Made by a program: the position numbers and the translations under genes
Notes under the pieces: model-generated
Told to the model about the DNA's origin: nothing
Databases searched by the model: none
Seen by the model: the letters and a program-made list of their open reading frames with translations, nothing else
Shown here: positions 11,690-23,347 of the stretch, piece by piece
How the letters are laid out: every line of letters begins with the position of its first letter
Position numbering within the stretch: the stretch's first letter is position 1
From: Agrostemma githago
Lineage: Eukaryota > Streptophyta > Magnoliopsida > Caryophyllales > Caryophyllaceae
Length of the DNA stretch: 64,000 bases
Direction of reading: 5' to 3'
Assembly (NCBI GenBank): GCA_958450325.1
Contig: OY288247.1
Span: forward strand, 56,423,701 to 56,487,700

Positions 11690-14278
11690 TCATTTCAGTT
11701 TGGATCCAGATGGAGCGACCGAAGAAGACTGGTGTGCTCGTTTCTCTACAAGAGATGAAGAGATCCAACGAGTTCCCTTGTGAACTCCAGAGACACGAAG
11801 ACTCCTCTCTGGTTACGTTCAAGACCTTAGTAGTCTAGGATCCTTGTTCTTTTCTCCTAGTCTCTTCTTCTTGCTCTTCTTTCATTCTTCTTCCTTTACT
11901 TCTTTTCTTATTCTCCTTCTCCTTACTAATGTTGTTGTGTGCTGCCACTGCTCTCCCTGTCAGTTTCTCTTTTCTTCTTCCAATCCTCCTCATATAAATG
12001 GTTATCTTCATTCTCGTGGCGAATCCTTGTTTTATTATCTCATTTTACCCTCTATTCTCTTGAGATTCTCTGGTTAGACTTCTGGCTTAGTGAACCCCGC
12101 GAAAGTTAAGGTTTAGTGAACCCCGTTACCTGTGGTTTGAGGATTTTGAGTCGTACCTTATTTTCTAAGCAAGTGGGAACTTCTTGAGGATTGATTTCAA
12201 TAATATTATTTCATTGATGGAATTAGGATCGTACCTTAAGTGTTGATCTTGGATTATAATTTACTTGATTATCTAAAGTACTTAGAGAGAATAAGCTTTT
12301 GGATAGTACGGTTATATTTTATTTTGATGGATATCTGGTACCTAACCTAAAACCGAACTTAGAATCGCACTAAATGTATCTAGTAATATTACTTTGGAAT
12401 TCTCACCTAATGCTGATTTAATGGATTAGTCGTTGACTTTTGGGATCATAGATCATCGTTTAGAGTTCTAGCCTGAGTGTTGTGCTACTATTTCAGATTC
12501 TCGTTAAGGTTTTTAGTATTTTTGGTAGATATAGATTAAATCTTGTTTCTTATGGATTAGATCATTGAGTCTGAGAAGGTTTTAACCTATGAGTTTTGGA
12601 GTTGAGTGATCTAAACTTGGACGAATTGTTGTTAACCTTGAGAAAGAAGAATATCTTGCAGAATCACAGTTTGAACTTATTGTGTCATTTTGAGGAATAC
12701 TTTAGTGTCAATCATCCTAATGGAATTTTCGATACCTGTGCACCAACAAAATTGTGGCTTCATTGGGTGATTAAACATATTGTGGTTGCACCATCGCGAT
12801 TAGAATTGATGGATTTCTGAGAGACCTTATTTAGATGACGTGCTTGAAAATGTGAGTGACTGTCATTACATTTGAGGTCGAGTGTGCCTAGGTTTGGCTT
12901 ACTTTCATACCTTTTGTGAAGTGGTGATGTTAAACATGTTGGTATAATCATTTTTGAGGACTTAGTACCCGAGCTTTGTTAAATTGGTAGATTTTGTTTA
13001 GTGTCCTTTACTCGAGTACCATGGAGTGTACCTTGAGTATAATATGGTGAATCTTGAATAATTTTAGAGCATTATTGGTTGGTTGGTTTGATCGTGTTGT
13101 GGTTTATGGAATTTCGGTAGCATGTTTTGGTTCTGAGTCATTTGAGGATTCTTACCCTGTTGATTGAATGATTGAATAAGTATGTGAGACTTCATATAGG
13201 GAAGAATTGTGGTATTTGATAATTTTGGAGGTTGTAGATTGTGTAAGACAACCCAGCTTTCTGATATTAATGGACTTAGTATTATTTGGTAGAAATAGAA
13301 CCGTGAGTTGTGGGAGTCGTACTAGAAGTCTCGAGAATCTTAAAGTCCTCTATAATTTTTGAGAGTTCTGTTTGACTCTCGATTTCGTCCTCACCTCCGC
13401 CTCTCTCGAATTCTACTCCTCCAACTGTTGTTGGTATCCCTTCTCCCCTTTATCGAGCTTGAAAATTTTTGTTTCGATTTAATCCTTAAATTTTTAACCA
13501 AACTCCACGTTTTGAAAAATATTTGACTAATTTAAACTTTTGAGTTATCTTTTTTTTAAAGTTTCAATTTTAAGCTTAAAATTTTTTTCTTTGTCGTTTT
13601 TGGTTGAAGTTATATTTAGTTATTTTTAAATTATCTTAAAAACCTGCTTGAAATTAATTCAAAATTATTTCAAATCTTTAATGTTCGGATGATAAGAGTT
13701 TTATGAATATTTTCGTCAAGTACAAATACTTGTGTTTCTGCGATAATTGGATTGTCTGAGTAAATTTAACTTTTGAAAATAATTTCATAAATTCGGGCTT
13801 CATTTTATTTTTGTTGGTGGACTTTAGGATCTGTTATTGGAAGCATCTAATGACTGGTTCGAGATTTCCCAACGCTAAGTTCGATTTCTCAAATTTTGAT
13901 TTTGTTTTGTCTTAAATCGATTTGCCGAATTTCTTAAACCAATTGTTTTACTGTTGTTTTGAAAATGTTTTGGGTACTCTTTTTCCCTCGAGTTCGTTTA
14001 AAAATGTTATTTAAACATCGTTATTTTATCAAATAACATCGTTATTTAATAATTTGAAAAGTTTTCAAGTTTCAGGAAGCTTAACCCAATTAATCTTGAG
14101 ATAAATTTGTGCATTCGACTTCATATCTCGTTTGAAGTTTTAAAATTTCTTTTTTAAATAAAGATTTTGACGCGAGTTAAGCATTCTCATTTTGTTCAAG
14201 TGAAATAACTTTGTTTTGTGTTATATTTTCGTGTTCCTGTAAGTTTCGGGGACGAAACTTCTTTTTAGTGGGGAAGGT
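11690..14278 (+). other. LARD internal region, 3' part
   Basis: Non-coding sequence from the solo LTR to the right LTR. No reading frame exceeds about 80 codons. The last 35 bases (14244-14278) contain TTTCGGGGACGAAAC and a purine-rich TTTTTAGTGGGGAAGG tract, matching the 3' end of chromovirus coding sequence plus polypurine tract. This is the only hint of a coding ancestor. Confidence 0.65.
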
Positions 14279-17209
14279 TGTAACACCCCTCATTTTTCTA
14301 TATTAAATTTTATTTAATATTTTATTTTGTTTACGATTTAACTCGTACTTCTTAAATAATTATAAAACAGATTCATTTTTCAAACGTTTGAACACGTAAA
14401 ATCCTATTTACCTCGAAAAGTCATTTTTATGCTTAAAATATATCTTACTTTCGTTTCATTTGATTTACTCATTTTATTTCTATTCGAGTTTCCGTTTCGA
14501 CGGTTTATATTCCCGAGTTTATCGTTATATAACTTGAATTCTTATTTTAAACTCGAAACCCATTTTAATTACCTCATTCGCAAGAATTTTTATTAATATC
14601 GAGAAATTGGTATTTAATCTTTTTCTACGCGATTTCGTACATAATTATTTTTGAAACGTGATTTTAATACCACTTTCTCGTAAACACGTTCTTATACGAG
14701 TTCCGTCTAGTTATTATTATTATTATTATATTATTTTTTTAAGTGATCCATTTACTATTTTAAGCCCGAGTCGGGCTCAGATTGTAGCAGCCCCGACCGT
14801 TTCCCTCATCGGACTGAGACATTTTCGTGGTTCAGTTGAGAGTGTCAATAACCGACTCAATATTCTCTCCTATCTTCACTCCACTTCCCCTTTTTTTGGC
14901 TAACTGTACTGTTTGAGTATGTAGTTACTGACTCTCCAAACTTCTCTTAAACCCCCCCCCCCCCCCGAACAACACAATTTCCTTATTCTATCATAACATT
15001 GTACGTATCCCTCTTCTCCTCTTCTCTACAAAAAAATTGAATTGAACGTGCAACAATAGTAATTTATTCTCAACTTTCTAATTACCGATCCTATTCCAAT
15101 CTTGAGGGTAATTTAATTACTTCTATTCTCCGTCTCGTTTCCCTCTTTTATTAATTTATAATATGGTTTAATACCATACATTAATTTATTTTGTAGGTTA
15201 TCATATCAATTCCGACAAAGATGATTATCATAATTGACCAGGATCTCACTTAAGGTAACACATGATGGCATGACTCGGTATTGCATGATATATATGTTGT
15301 AGTTGTTTGTATTGTCGTTTTAAATCGAATTTTTATACGAATAAGCATGTTTTAATTATATTGCGATAATATGCTTAAATCGATTTCGTGTTTCTATCGC
15401 TTTTAATCTTCTCAATTTATTTCACATCGGATCTTCTAAAAGTATTATAAGGCCGAGACTAAAACATACAAATAAGACTTTATTTCTAAATTTTCGTGAT
15501 TTTAATATAAAGTAGCAAAGTGAAAGTTTTTATTATTTTTAACATAATGACTGAATGTTTCAGAATCAATTAGTGTTTTTGAACGATTTATTACTCCTAT
15601 TTAAACACTTTATTTTCGACAAGTTTGAAAAGAGACTACTTTTTATTTTAAGTCTATTATATGTCTGTAAAATTTCGTAAATTAAATCCAAGTATTTCGC
15701 TCACAATAAAATGTTTACGAACAGATGTCGAAATAGTCCGCGAATCTGTTAGTTGTTGTAAAACTAATTTAAAACCTTTGATACACTTTGAATTTAATCT
15801 GGGTAACCTACATAAACTTTGAAGAGCTTGGTTATTGTTTCCAATTGGCTTTGCTTTAAAATAAATTATTAAACGTATTTTATTTATGAGATACGATGTC
15901 GAATTCCGTCAGTTTGTGAAAATACAAATAAAAACCCATGTTTTATTTGGAATTTGGATTTTCTCCAAAAATAAAAGTTGTAACTAAGTTTCTAAAGTTT
16001 TCAACCTCACTGGTCTTACGTTGTTTTGATTTTTAATGATTTAACTACGAATTTTATAGTAAGACAGTGCTATTCCGGAAAATCTTTAAATTTGTAATTT
16101 AATACTTTTAGTTACTTATATTTTAACCTTTTGAGAAATAATTATGATTTTGAATTTCGTTGACTTTTTATCAATAAATATATATTTATAAAATAAGTAT
16201 AATGTTTATGTCTCGAGGCCTAATATAACTATTTTATATAATTCAAATGTTAAACGATTTCTAATTATAATAATACCTATTTTGGAAATTTAATATTTGA
16301 AGAAAGTTTCCCAAATTAGAAAGTTTCTTTTTAAGAACGTTTTGATAATCCTATCGAATTATGACAACGACTTTGTTTAGGAGTTATGGAATAAGAACAA
16401 GTGTACGGGTAGAGTAATACAGTCTAGGTTATACGTTTTGCCATCAATTATAAAGCTGATGTGTCTATGTTGAGACACATTGATCATTGAACTGAGCATG
16501 TTTTGTGTTCAGGAGTGTGTATATTTTGACCTTAAACTTAGATATCACATCGTGTAAGTCGACGTCGGGTTGAACTAGATTATGGTTGGTGTCCAGGAGG
16601 GTGTACATTACTTAAGCCAGGACCTCGCTGCACGCAGTCCTGTTATAGTTGAGTTGCCTAGTTAGAGACTGAAGTCTAATTTGTTTTGACTGAATTCTCA
16701 AACCTAGTTTAGTATGATCCTAGTGAAAGTCTATTCCGTTACACTGATTGATTTCCATAACGCCGTTATTGTTATTGATTGACATTGATTTGCAGGTTGG
16801 CAATCATTTTGAAGTAGTTTACCGTATCATTTTAAATGGGTTCCATTTTCAACTATTTTGATATAATAGTAATTATGCTTTAATATTATGTAATATGGTT
16901 GGGAGAATTGCCTGAGTTGCTCCCCACTGAATTGTGGCTGTTATGTTTATAACATGGCAGGTATTATTTGTTCCGAGGTTTGGTGTGAGCTAGCGAGTGG
17001 CGTGCAGTGGATCCTACTCCGCTTGATTTATGTTTATTTATGGATTGTTAAACCCGTTTGGAGAATTTTTATTTTTTGCCCTTTTGTAAAAAGTGACCTT
17101 TGTATTGACTGACCGTTCTTTTTCTAAAATATAGAACATCAGTGTGTTTTAATCCTAAATCTACAGTGTTTCCGCCACTGTATTGCGTTAGAATTTATAG
17201 GGGATTACA
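14279..17209 (+). repeat. 3' LTR of the LARD element
   Basis: It starts TGTAACACCCCTC and ends AGGGGATTACA and is followed by the target duplication ATTAC. It is the more complete of the two LTRs. It has no MITE, and it keeps a segment (about 16120-16580) missing from the left LTR. A run of about 15 C residues lies at 14952-14966. Confidence 0.88.
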
Positions 17210-17214
17210 ATTAC

Positions 17215-17524
17215 AAAAAGAGAGGTTATACGACTTCTAAGCAAATAATATGCTTTAAGTGCAATAAAAAGGGTCACATGGCAAATAATTGTTGGACTCA
17301 AAAATAGATTAATAATTTGGAGATTGATGATGATCTTAAAGATAAGCTGTCAAAATTATTTTTTAGACAATATTGAATCTAATAGTGAAACTGAAGGAAG
17401 TCTAAGTAATTGTAGTAATGATAATATCAAAATCATTGATAATGATTCAAATACTTATTCTGAATCTTCTAGTTCAGAATGCACACCGTGTGGTATGGGG
17501 AAATCTTGTAAGAATCTTGATAAG
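17215..17524 (+). pseudogene. EPRV coat-protein region, zinc-knuckle part
   Basis: A CX2CX4HX4C knuckle is encoded at 17251-17292 (CFKCNKKGHMANNC), the nucleic-acid-binding motif at the C-terminus of caulimovirid coat proteins. An in-frame TAG follows at 17305. The next stretch is acidic and Ser/Asn-rich, with a second short Cys pattern (CTPCGMGKSC) near 17490-17520. The segment is bounded on the left by the LARD and on the right by the Athila-like element, whose target duplication ATAAG is 17520-17524. Confidence 0.82.
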
Positions 17525-18618
17525 TGATGGTCGGGATTGCCGTGGGCTCCAACCGATCAAGTAGAGTCCAACTATACCTAACGGGTAGCTAGGGTAAGTC
17601 GGGTCGATACCCACGGAGATGGCTATAGGTGTCTAGACTAAGTCTACCTAAAAACGAGGCTAAGTCACAAACAAACACAAAGATGATGAGAATTGACTAA
17701 CTATGATGGTTGGAGGAGATGAAAGTGGACTAGCAATGTACTATGTATGATATGAACTAATGAAATAACTAAAGATTAACTAAGCATGTAAACTAGAGAA
17801 GATGATCGACTAAAGGGGTAGAGGAATCAAAAATGGGAAAGAGTTGGGTTAGGTCGGGTTCATAAGTGTAGTAGGATGATTGGGTAATCAAGGGTGTAGG
17901 TGCCACTTAGTTTCTAAGGTCGGTTTGCGCTCTCGTGCCAAAGCCAAAGTCCGCACTCTCGTGTCAAAGACTAGACCCGAACATTCATGCTAGATCGCTA
18001 CTCAAAACACAAGCATTCAACCACAAATCGAATACGCAATGAGAAGATGAGAGCAAGTATGAGAAGCATTGGCCACTACTACCCACACAAGCAATACAAC
18101 AAACACATAGTGTGCCCAATAGGTGACTAGCAACAAAGGAATCACCTTTACCCACAATAAAACCCTAATCACCCATAATCCACACTTAATCCCCGTACTA
18201 ACCCCACAAGGAATCTACTCACTCATTATCAAACTAATACTAACATAAATAAGAGTAATCAACATAAACATCCAAACATTCATAATGAACAAACAAGAAC
18301 AATAAGCAATATGTAAAGATTAAAACTTGAAAGATTAACAAAGATTAAGAGAGAAGAGATTATACCAACTAACAAGGAGATAAAAAGATGAGAACTTGCA
18401 TTAATAAGTAACCCAGATAATCTTCAAGGTTGTCAAGCTTGGATGAATCTTCAAGAATCTTCTTAATACAAGACTAATTAACTAGATAATCTAAGATTAA
18501 CAAAAGTTTAAAGAAAGATTAGGCTAATGAGAGGAGCACTAAATCTAGGGTTTTGAATGTAGAGAGGTCTAAGATAATCTAATGTAATGTAAGATGCTTA
18601 AACAATACAATGGAGGAG

Positions 18619-18626
18619 TATTTATA
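18619..18626 (-). promoter_or_regulatory. LTR TATA box
   Basis: TATAAATA on the minus strand, conserved in all four LTRs of this family here (also 43626-43633, 61388-61395 and, in plus orientation, 63022-63029). The palindromic GC-rich array lies directly upstream in each. Confidence 0.75.
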
Positions 18627-18665
18627 AGGTTACAAGAGTGAAGGAGAAGTAAAGAAGTCACGCGG

Positions 18666-18840
18666 CCTACAGCAGGTCCATCCCGGTCGGGATGGATGGT
18701 CCCGGTCGGGATGACACACCCATCCCGGTCGGGAAGCCCTCATCCCAGTCAGGAAGACCTAAACAGCAGCCCTTTGATTCGTGCACCCCTTCTCGGTCGG
18801 GAAGGCTACTCATCCCGCCCGGGAAGGGTCTTGTAGGCAT
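18666..18840. repeat. GC-rich palindromic array TCCCGGTCGGGA
   Basis: Several copies of a near-palindromic 12-mer (CATCCCGGTCGGGATGG and variants such as TCCCAGTCAGGAA and TCCCGCCCGGGA) are spaced about 20-30 bp apart. The array lies upstream of the LTR TATA box in transcriptional orientation. It stands out from the AT-rich LTR around it. Confidence 0.85.
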
Positions 18841-19164
18841 CTATTAAGATCATAAGGGTCCCTCCTTGCTTCTCATGGGCTTCTCATCAATTCTCGGGGT
18901 ACGGTATCGAGTCTAAGGGGCTCAGGAATGGGTCCCAAGGTCTCGGGATCGAATCTAAGGCACCGAGTGATCGTTCCTTCTCTTCGTTGGCTCCAAAAGT
19001 GTAGGAAACGAGTCGACATCGTTCCAATTCTCCATGAATGGTCTTGGGAACCTAAAACGAACTAGAAGAAGCATAAGTAGCTCAGAAACCGCTCCAAAGA
19101 GCGATTTCACAAAAGAAACCAGGACCAAACACAAGAAAATAGGCACTAAAAACTATACTTATCA

Positions 19165-20741
19165 ACTCCCCCACACTTAACCCTTACTCGCCCTCGAGTA
19201 AGCACAAACTAACTAAAGACTAAAAAAAACTAGACTACTAGCCGAGCGGGTATTAGCGCACCCTACGCCCTTTCAACTCACGCGAGAACACTTAGAGGAC
19301 AAGTGCTCTCCGCAAGGTAAGTGGGGTCTTGCGACAAAATTGTGGATGCAACCGGACATGAAAATACTCAAACAAACACACACACACACACACACATAAA
19401 CACCAAACGGTTGCATCCAAGACAAAACAAATACCGCTTCCCTCAACAAAGCGGTGAAATAGATACCGGTTAAGGACTCAAGGCAAGTGACAACGTTCCC
19501 AAGCTAGCAATACAAACCGAAATGGACAAAACCCTAATAGTATGACAACAAAGCAATAAAAACGTTGGTAACTTACCTAGGTTCCTCCTAACCTTCTATG
19601 AACGTACCACGGGACGATAGGCGGGATGGAAAAAGGATGAACCACGGAGTTAGTCGACACTGTAGGTAAGTGAAGTCCCGCCCCCTTTAGCGTTAAGCCA
19701 AGAGGGTCGTCCCATATCCAAAATCGCCCAACTAGTCCAAGTAAAAAGGTGGTCAAGGTTGCAAAATGAGGGAAGATCAACCATCACCGCTATCATCCTT
19801 CCTAGGGACTCGGTCCTTTGGTAGGCTCTTCACGGTAATAGACGGAAAAAGGCTTATTTTTGAGGGTGAGGGTTCTTTTTGTGAGATGATTTTCTTTGAC
19901 ATTCTTTTCTTTTGCATTTGACTTTTGAGTTTCAATGCCACATTTTTTTTTTCTTCTTTTGTATTTTGTTTTTCTTTTGTTGTGCCTTTTCTTTTTCTTC
20001 TTTCTTTTCTTTTCTTTCTTTTTATCTTTTCATTTTTCTTTCTTTTTTCTTGGTTTGCCCTTTTGGCTTGATTTTAATTTGTAGTCATTTCTTGCAACCA
20101 AGTAACAACTTATGAAATTTGCAACTTATTTGTGGAAATTTGTATGAGGTAGGGAAATGGGTAGGTCGGGAGTCGCGATCTCCCTTCAAACCCACAAAAA
20201 GGGGAAAACTTGGACTAATCAAAGAAACTTCGAACATGGTCACCTAAGAGACGAAACCCGTCAACCAAGGCCTTTTCACTCCGTGGGTGGTCAAAATGGT
20301 CAAAATGCAAATTCCGTAGTAAATCCCTAGTAAGCTAGGTGGACTCAAGGTAAGAAACCAACGAAATCATTGATTTAGGGTCATTCTACTAGACTAAAGT
20401 CCAAGACTCGACTCGTATTGCTAGGAAGGGAGAGTAAACACTTGCGCACTACCCTCAAAACCGGGTTTTCGAAAACCTTTTTACACACTAGACACAAACA
20501 CAAGACACAACAAGGACGAAAGGAGATAAGACACACACAACAAAACAAAACATAATAAGAGAAAAGAAAACAAACATAAAAACAAAACAAACACCACCCC
20601 GAAACATCCAAATAAGCAACCAAATCAACCACAAACTCTACAAAGCTCCACCCGAGCACACTTCATTACACAATCTCCTCCAAGCTTCACAAGAGACAAA
20701 GAGGTAAAAGGGGTAAAAAGATATTACCGAATGTCTTGAAA
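19165..20741 (-). other. Athila-like 3' non-coding region
   Basis: It begins next to the LTR with the polypurine tract (19165-19178 on the plus strand ACTCCCCCACACTT). It contains a (CA)n tract at about 19374-19396 and a pyrimidine-rich TTTTCTTTT stretch at about 19905-20060. I find no coding sequence. It ends where the CACTA element begins. Confidence 0.65.
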
Positions 20742-23347
20742 CACTACTACAAATCCCTTGGTTTCTTGACGCTTTAAAGGTAGGTTCTCGACGCTTTAAA
20801 GTATCGCAATTTTAATTCTCGACGCTTCTAAAAAGTGTGGAGATTTTGGGCGTCGAGAATTCTCGACGCATTTATGTGTCATCATTCTCGACGCTTTAAA
20901 ACGTTTAATATATTATTCACAACGCTTTTCTGCATCACCACATGCACACCAAAATATGCAACCTTGATGCTTTTCTATGTCGAGGTATTTTTTTCTCGGC
21001 CAATTTTTTCTAAGTGCGGGACTTTCTACTATTAGAAGGATCGAGAAATAATAATATAAAATTCAATTATCAACACTATAACATCATAAAAGCGTGGAGA
21101 ATCTAATCATAAAGAATATATTGAATTAAAAAATCGAGGTACAATGTTATAATATAATAGAAGGTTGGTTGAATACATCCCTAATATTATAGTTCACTAA
21201 ACTAAATACAATTGCATTAGAAATTTCTAAACAAAATTAATTCTCTACGATGTAGCTTCATCATGTCAAAGTGACGATCACTCGTTTCGTTTTGCTGCAG
21301 CGACATCATTTGCAAAATGACAAAACCAAAATACATTCAATCAGTGCATTCACAAAATAAATTAAAATATAATTTTTTTCATATACGTCCAACTTCAAAT
21401 AAATAGCCCTAAGGACGACTAATTACAAAACAATGTAAGACTGGATGCCTTATATTGAAATCATAAACTCCTAGATATACTATATAATATATCATATTCC
21501 TTCTATCACTCAATATTTATGAGCTACTAGTACATATTTATAACCACTAAAATTATAAGAGAAATTGAGGACTCCAACATATTTCCACACCATTCACAAT
21601 TGATACACTTAGAACAGGAAAATACTAAATTTTGTTTGCATGTATTAAGGTATACGGAGGAGAAAGTATACATTCAGGAATATGGTCAACAAATAGGTAC
21701 AAAATATATTAAATCAATTGAGAAATCAACTAAGTAGAATGAAAATTTTAGAACTAACATTAGTTTTATAAGGTCCTTGGAAACTGAATATTCATCCAGA
21801 ACTTACTTGTTGTCATCTCACGTTTCTACTTGTCCTTCTAGATTTCATGCACTAGTTTATTTCATTTCCCCACATGCATAACTGGACAGACCTTTCAATT
21901 CCAAAAAATTCAAGAATAGCTTTTGCTTTACTGAACAATAAGAGAGAGAAAAAAGAGACAAAACATATCCAATAAATATCTGTCAAACTACTTACTAATA
22001 GTTCTTGACTACAACTTATGTTTGTGTGGTAAAGAGCGCATCATGAAACCGAAAACATTCATCCCCAACTTTGAATAACCCTTCCATATCATCTAGTAGA
22101 AGATGTCAAGTCGAGTGCCGCATAAGTATGTTGGTGAACCATAATAATCCTCCTTCTACTAAAAGAATAGAGAGGGCTAGGAATATGATGAGGTGTCAAG
22201 CTCTTGTGAAAAGTTTTCCCTCCAAAAATACTCTTACCTCAATATGGAAATAAATCAACCATTAACTTCATAATATAATCATAAAATCTAAATTGAAACC
22301 AAACTATATAATTATGGAGAATTAGACCAAAAATCCTTTAACAAAGAAAACAACTAAGTAGGAGACTATTAAAAAATGGATATTTATGAATTATTATACA
22401 TAATTATACAAGTGTCACAAAATATTGGTTTCGTGATATATTTTATTTATTTATTTAACTATCATGGGAAAATTTAGGAAAAATATAATCAGCTTTGTAA
22501 CAAAAATTACTCGCACGAAACTATTGTAGATCCACTAGAACAAAAAAACATATTTATTTAAGTATATATTAAATGAGATTATGAAAATAAAAAACTAAAT
22601 AAAAAATCCTAGATATACCGCGCAGTAGTGCATGGGATCTACACTAGTAATAATTTAAAAGAATATATCGTGCATGCTCTAGTGCACAATGACATAAATC
22701 ATAACCTAATATCACTAAATTTTACCCAATCTCACGAGGTATCACTCCCATTTCCTTCAACTCATTTATCAAGTGCACAAAACTAAATCAAACCTATAGC
22801 CTAAAAAGGTAACAAGGTAACAGAACAAACAAACAAATATAACGGAAAAAACTAGTGCTGGTAGGAGCAAAAAAGAAGCGGCCACTTACTTGGGTACATG
22901 CAGCTTTCCAATATTTGGCCACCTGAAAACTCTTTTCACCTCTATTATACCACGATTTGGTATAATTAGGACCACATTTTCATTTCCTTTAATGTTGCAA
23001 ACTCTTAAATGAACACCGAAACAAGTCAAAGATAAGGTATCTTTGACTTACAAGCCAAAGATAAGAATGAAGCAAATCTACAATTCCCGCTACGTACTTT
23101 CTATGGTCTTTCCTAGACTTAAATTCCACTGAAATAACCCTCCAACCTGATGGATTACATAAGAGTAGCTATCAGCTTTCTCAATGAAGGTCTTGTAGCT
23201 TTGTAGTACTTATGTGAGACTAAAAGCCACTCGTTAGTACATGTAACATCATATATCCACCCTTTTATAGAATTGAATATACTACTACCAATAGATAATC
23301 AGGTCAAAAATTAGTGTAAAACACTAGGTGATTATTATTGTACGTAC

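Larger units (their letters stand above)
4755..17209 (+). mobile_element. Non-autonomous LTR retrotransposon (LARD type) with nested solo LTR
   Basis: ATTAC at 4750-4754 and again at 17210-17214 is a 5-bp target duplication. LTRs at 4755-7463 and 14279-17209 both start TGTAACACCCCT and end GGGGATTACA. A tRNA-Met-like primer site follows the left LTR and a purine tract precedes the right one. The true internal region (7464-7889 plus 11690-14278, about 3.0 kb) shows no gag, protease, RT or integrase. The LTRs correspond along most of their length, apart from a MITE in the left one and a deletion of roughly 0.45 kb from it. Ends resemble those of Tekay-type chromoviruses, so such an element may have supplied the enzymes in trans. 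Confidence 0.88.
17525..19164 (-). repeat. 3' LTR of the Athila-like element
   Basis: This 1,640-bp LTR matches 42532-44103 closely by eye. It holds about 70 bp more of the palindromic TCCCGGTCGGGA array (around 18735-18805) than the other LTR. A TATA box (TATAAATA on the minus strand) lies at 18619-18626. Confidence 0.92.

Noticed and set aside
12596..12951. Short open frames (74 and 63 codons) in the LARD interior
   Set aside because: No domain, no codon bias, no counterpart expected in the family; consistent with chance in AT-rich DNA.
4755..17209. Three tandem LTRs as a multi-copy tandem retroelement
   Set aside because: The middle LTR has its own target duplication (CAACT) and a different subtype, so it is a nested solo LTR and not part of a tandem array.
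17525..19164. Possible CRISPR-like array from the repeated CCCGGTCGGGA motif
   Set aside because: The spacing is irregular, the motif is a short palindrome, there are no spacers or cas genes, and the DNA is a plant LTR.
19912..20115. 67-codon Phe-rich plus-strand frame
   Set aside because: It lies in a TTTTCTTTT stretch of the Athila-like 3' region, antisense to the element; composition explains it.
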